DNA of 33,978 nucleotides from Gammaproteobacteria bacterium (GTDB lineage Bacteria > Pseudomonadota > Gammaproteobacteria > Pseudomonadales > Azotimanducaceae): contig JAPOTJ010000056.1 in assembly GCA_026709225.1 (NCBI GenBank), positions 1-33,978 on the forward strand, read 5' to 3'. The position numbers and the translations under genes are program-made. Under the pieces are notes generated by a model. The model was not told the origin of the DNA. It did not search any database and saw only the letters and a program-made list of their open reading frames with translations. Below are positions 33,815 to 33,978 of this stretch, piece after piece (positions within the stretch are counted from its first letter, which is position 1; each line of letters opens with the position of its first letter).

Positions 33815-33978
33815 TAGTGTCCTGTCCCATAAATAAGTGTGATTCAGAGTGAGCACAATCGCCGACGGCAAGGCGCAGTCCGCAGGGAATATCGGGCATA
33901 TTGCCAAGGGCTGCAACGCAGCCGTCGGCGATTGTGCCCACTCCCGAAGGGCGCGCAGGAGAAGGGCTGTGGCCGCGT
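33815..33978 (+). repeat. Right copy of the boundary repeat, with an internal long hairpin
   Basis: Inverted counterpart of 1-63, starting TAGTGTCCTGTCCCATAAAT. Inside it, 33853-33869 and 33921-33937 are perfect 17-base inverted arms enclosing 51 bases. This hairpin block (about 33848-33950) is absent from the left copy. Similarity with the left copy resumes at about 33951 (GCGCGCAGGAGAAGGGC) and ends near the window edge. No open reading frame with a recognisable product occupies it. Confidence 0.75.

Overview
The window reads as a chromosomal segment of a gammaproteobacterium. Supporting markers are ntrB-ntrC followed by a trmL-type tRNA methyltransferase, a YibN-like rhodanese close to gpmI and an EnvC-like gene (the order seen in enterics), hisB-hisA, and a MutY carrying an Fe-S cluster motif. 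The housekeeping half (about 0.3-15 kb) is visibly GC-rich with compact, often overlapping genes. The 17-33 kb part is more AT-rich and looks acquired.

Layout. 1-63 and 33815-33978 are inverted copies of one repeat, so the window is bounded by a multi-copy element. 0.3-3.4 kb: ntrB-ntrC-trmL, translationally coupled. 3.4-4.5 kb: methyltransferase and rhodanese on the minus strand. 4.6-6.9 kb: a small cassette placed between the rhodanese and gpmI, made of a DUF433 antitoxin, a VapC45-like toxin broken by an in-frame TAG, and an AAA/DUF4143 ATPase. 7.0-9.7 kb: gpmI-envC. 9.6-11.0 kb: hisB-hisA (minus). 11.0-11.2 kb: five back-to-back hairpins of unrelated sequence. 11.2-12.0 kb: two small minus-strand genes. 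12.1-15.0 kb: mutY, a nitroreductase and an acyl-CoA dehydrogenase. 15.1-17.0 kb: a Uma2-type nuclease and an orphan AAA ATPase.

17.0-27.9 kb is the most interesting part. A cysteine desulfurase is divergent from a coupled DUF4007 / large ATPase / DndC-like trio. This is the arrangement of the Ssp DNA phosphorothioation system (sspA, sspBCD). No SspE-like restriction gene is visible. Facing it tail-to-tail is a four-gene minus-strand operon: an unrecognised protein with a DG..R motif, a GIY-YIG nuclease, a DGQHR (DndB-like) protein and a SNF2 helicase. I propose this operon as a candidate alternative phosphorothioate-linked restriction or regulatory module; that is inference from neighbourhood and motifs.

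28.0-33.2 kb: a C5 cytosine methyltransferase is coupled to a GHKL ATPase whose C-terminal nuclease-like domain is cut off by a TAG (apparently TGG to TAG). This pair lies between two decayed copies of the same ATPase gene family. Near the right edge sits a phage-type lipoprotein gene. The right side of the island appears to be eroding, while the Ssp locus and its facing operon are intact.
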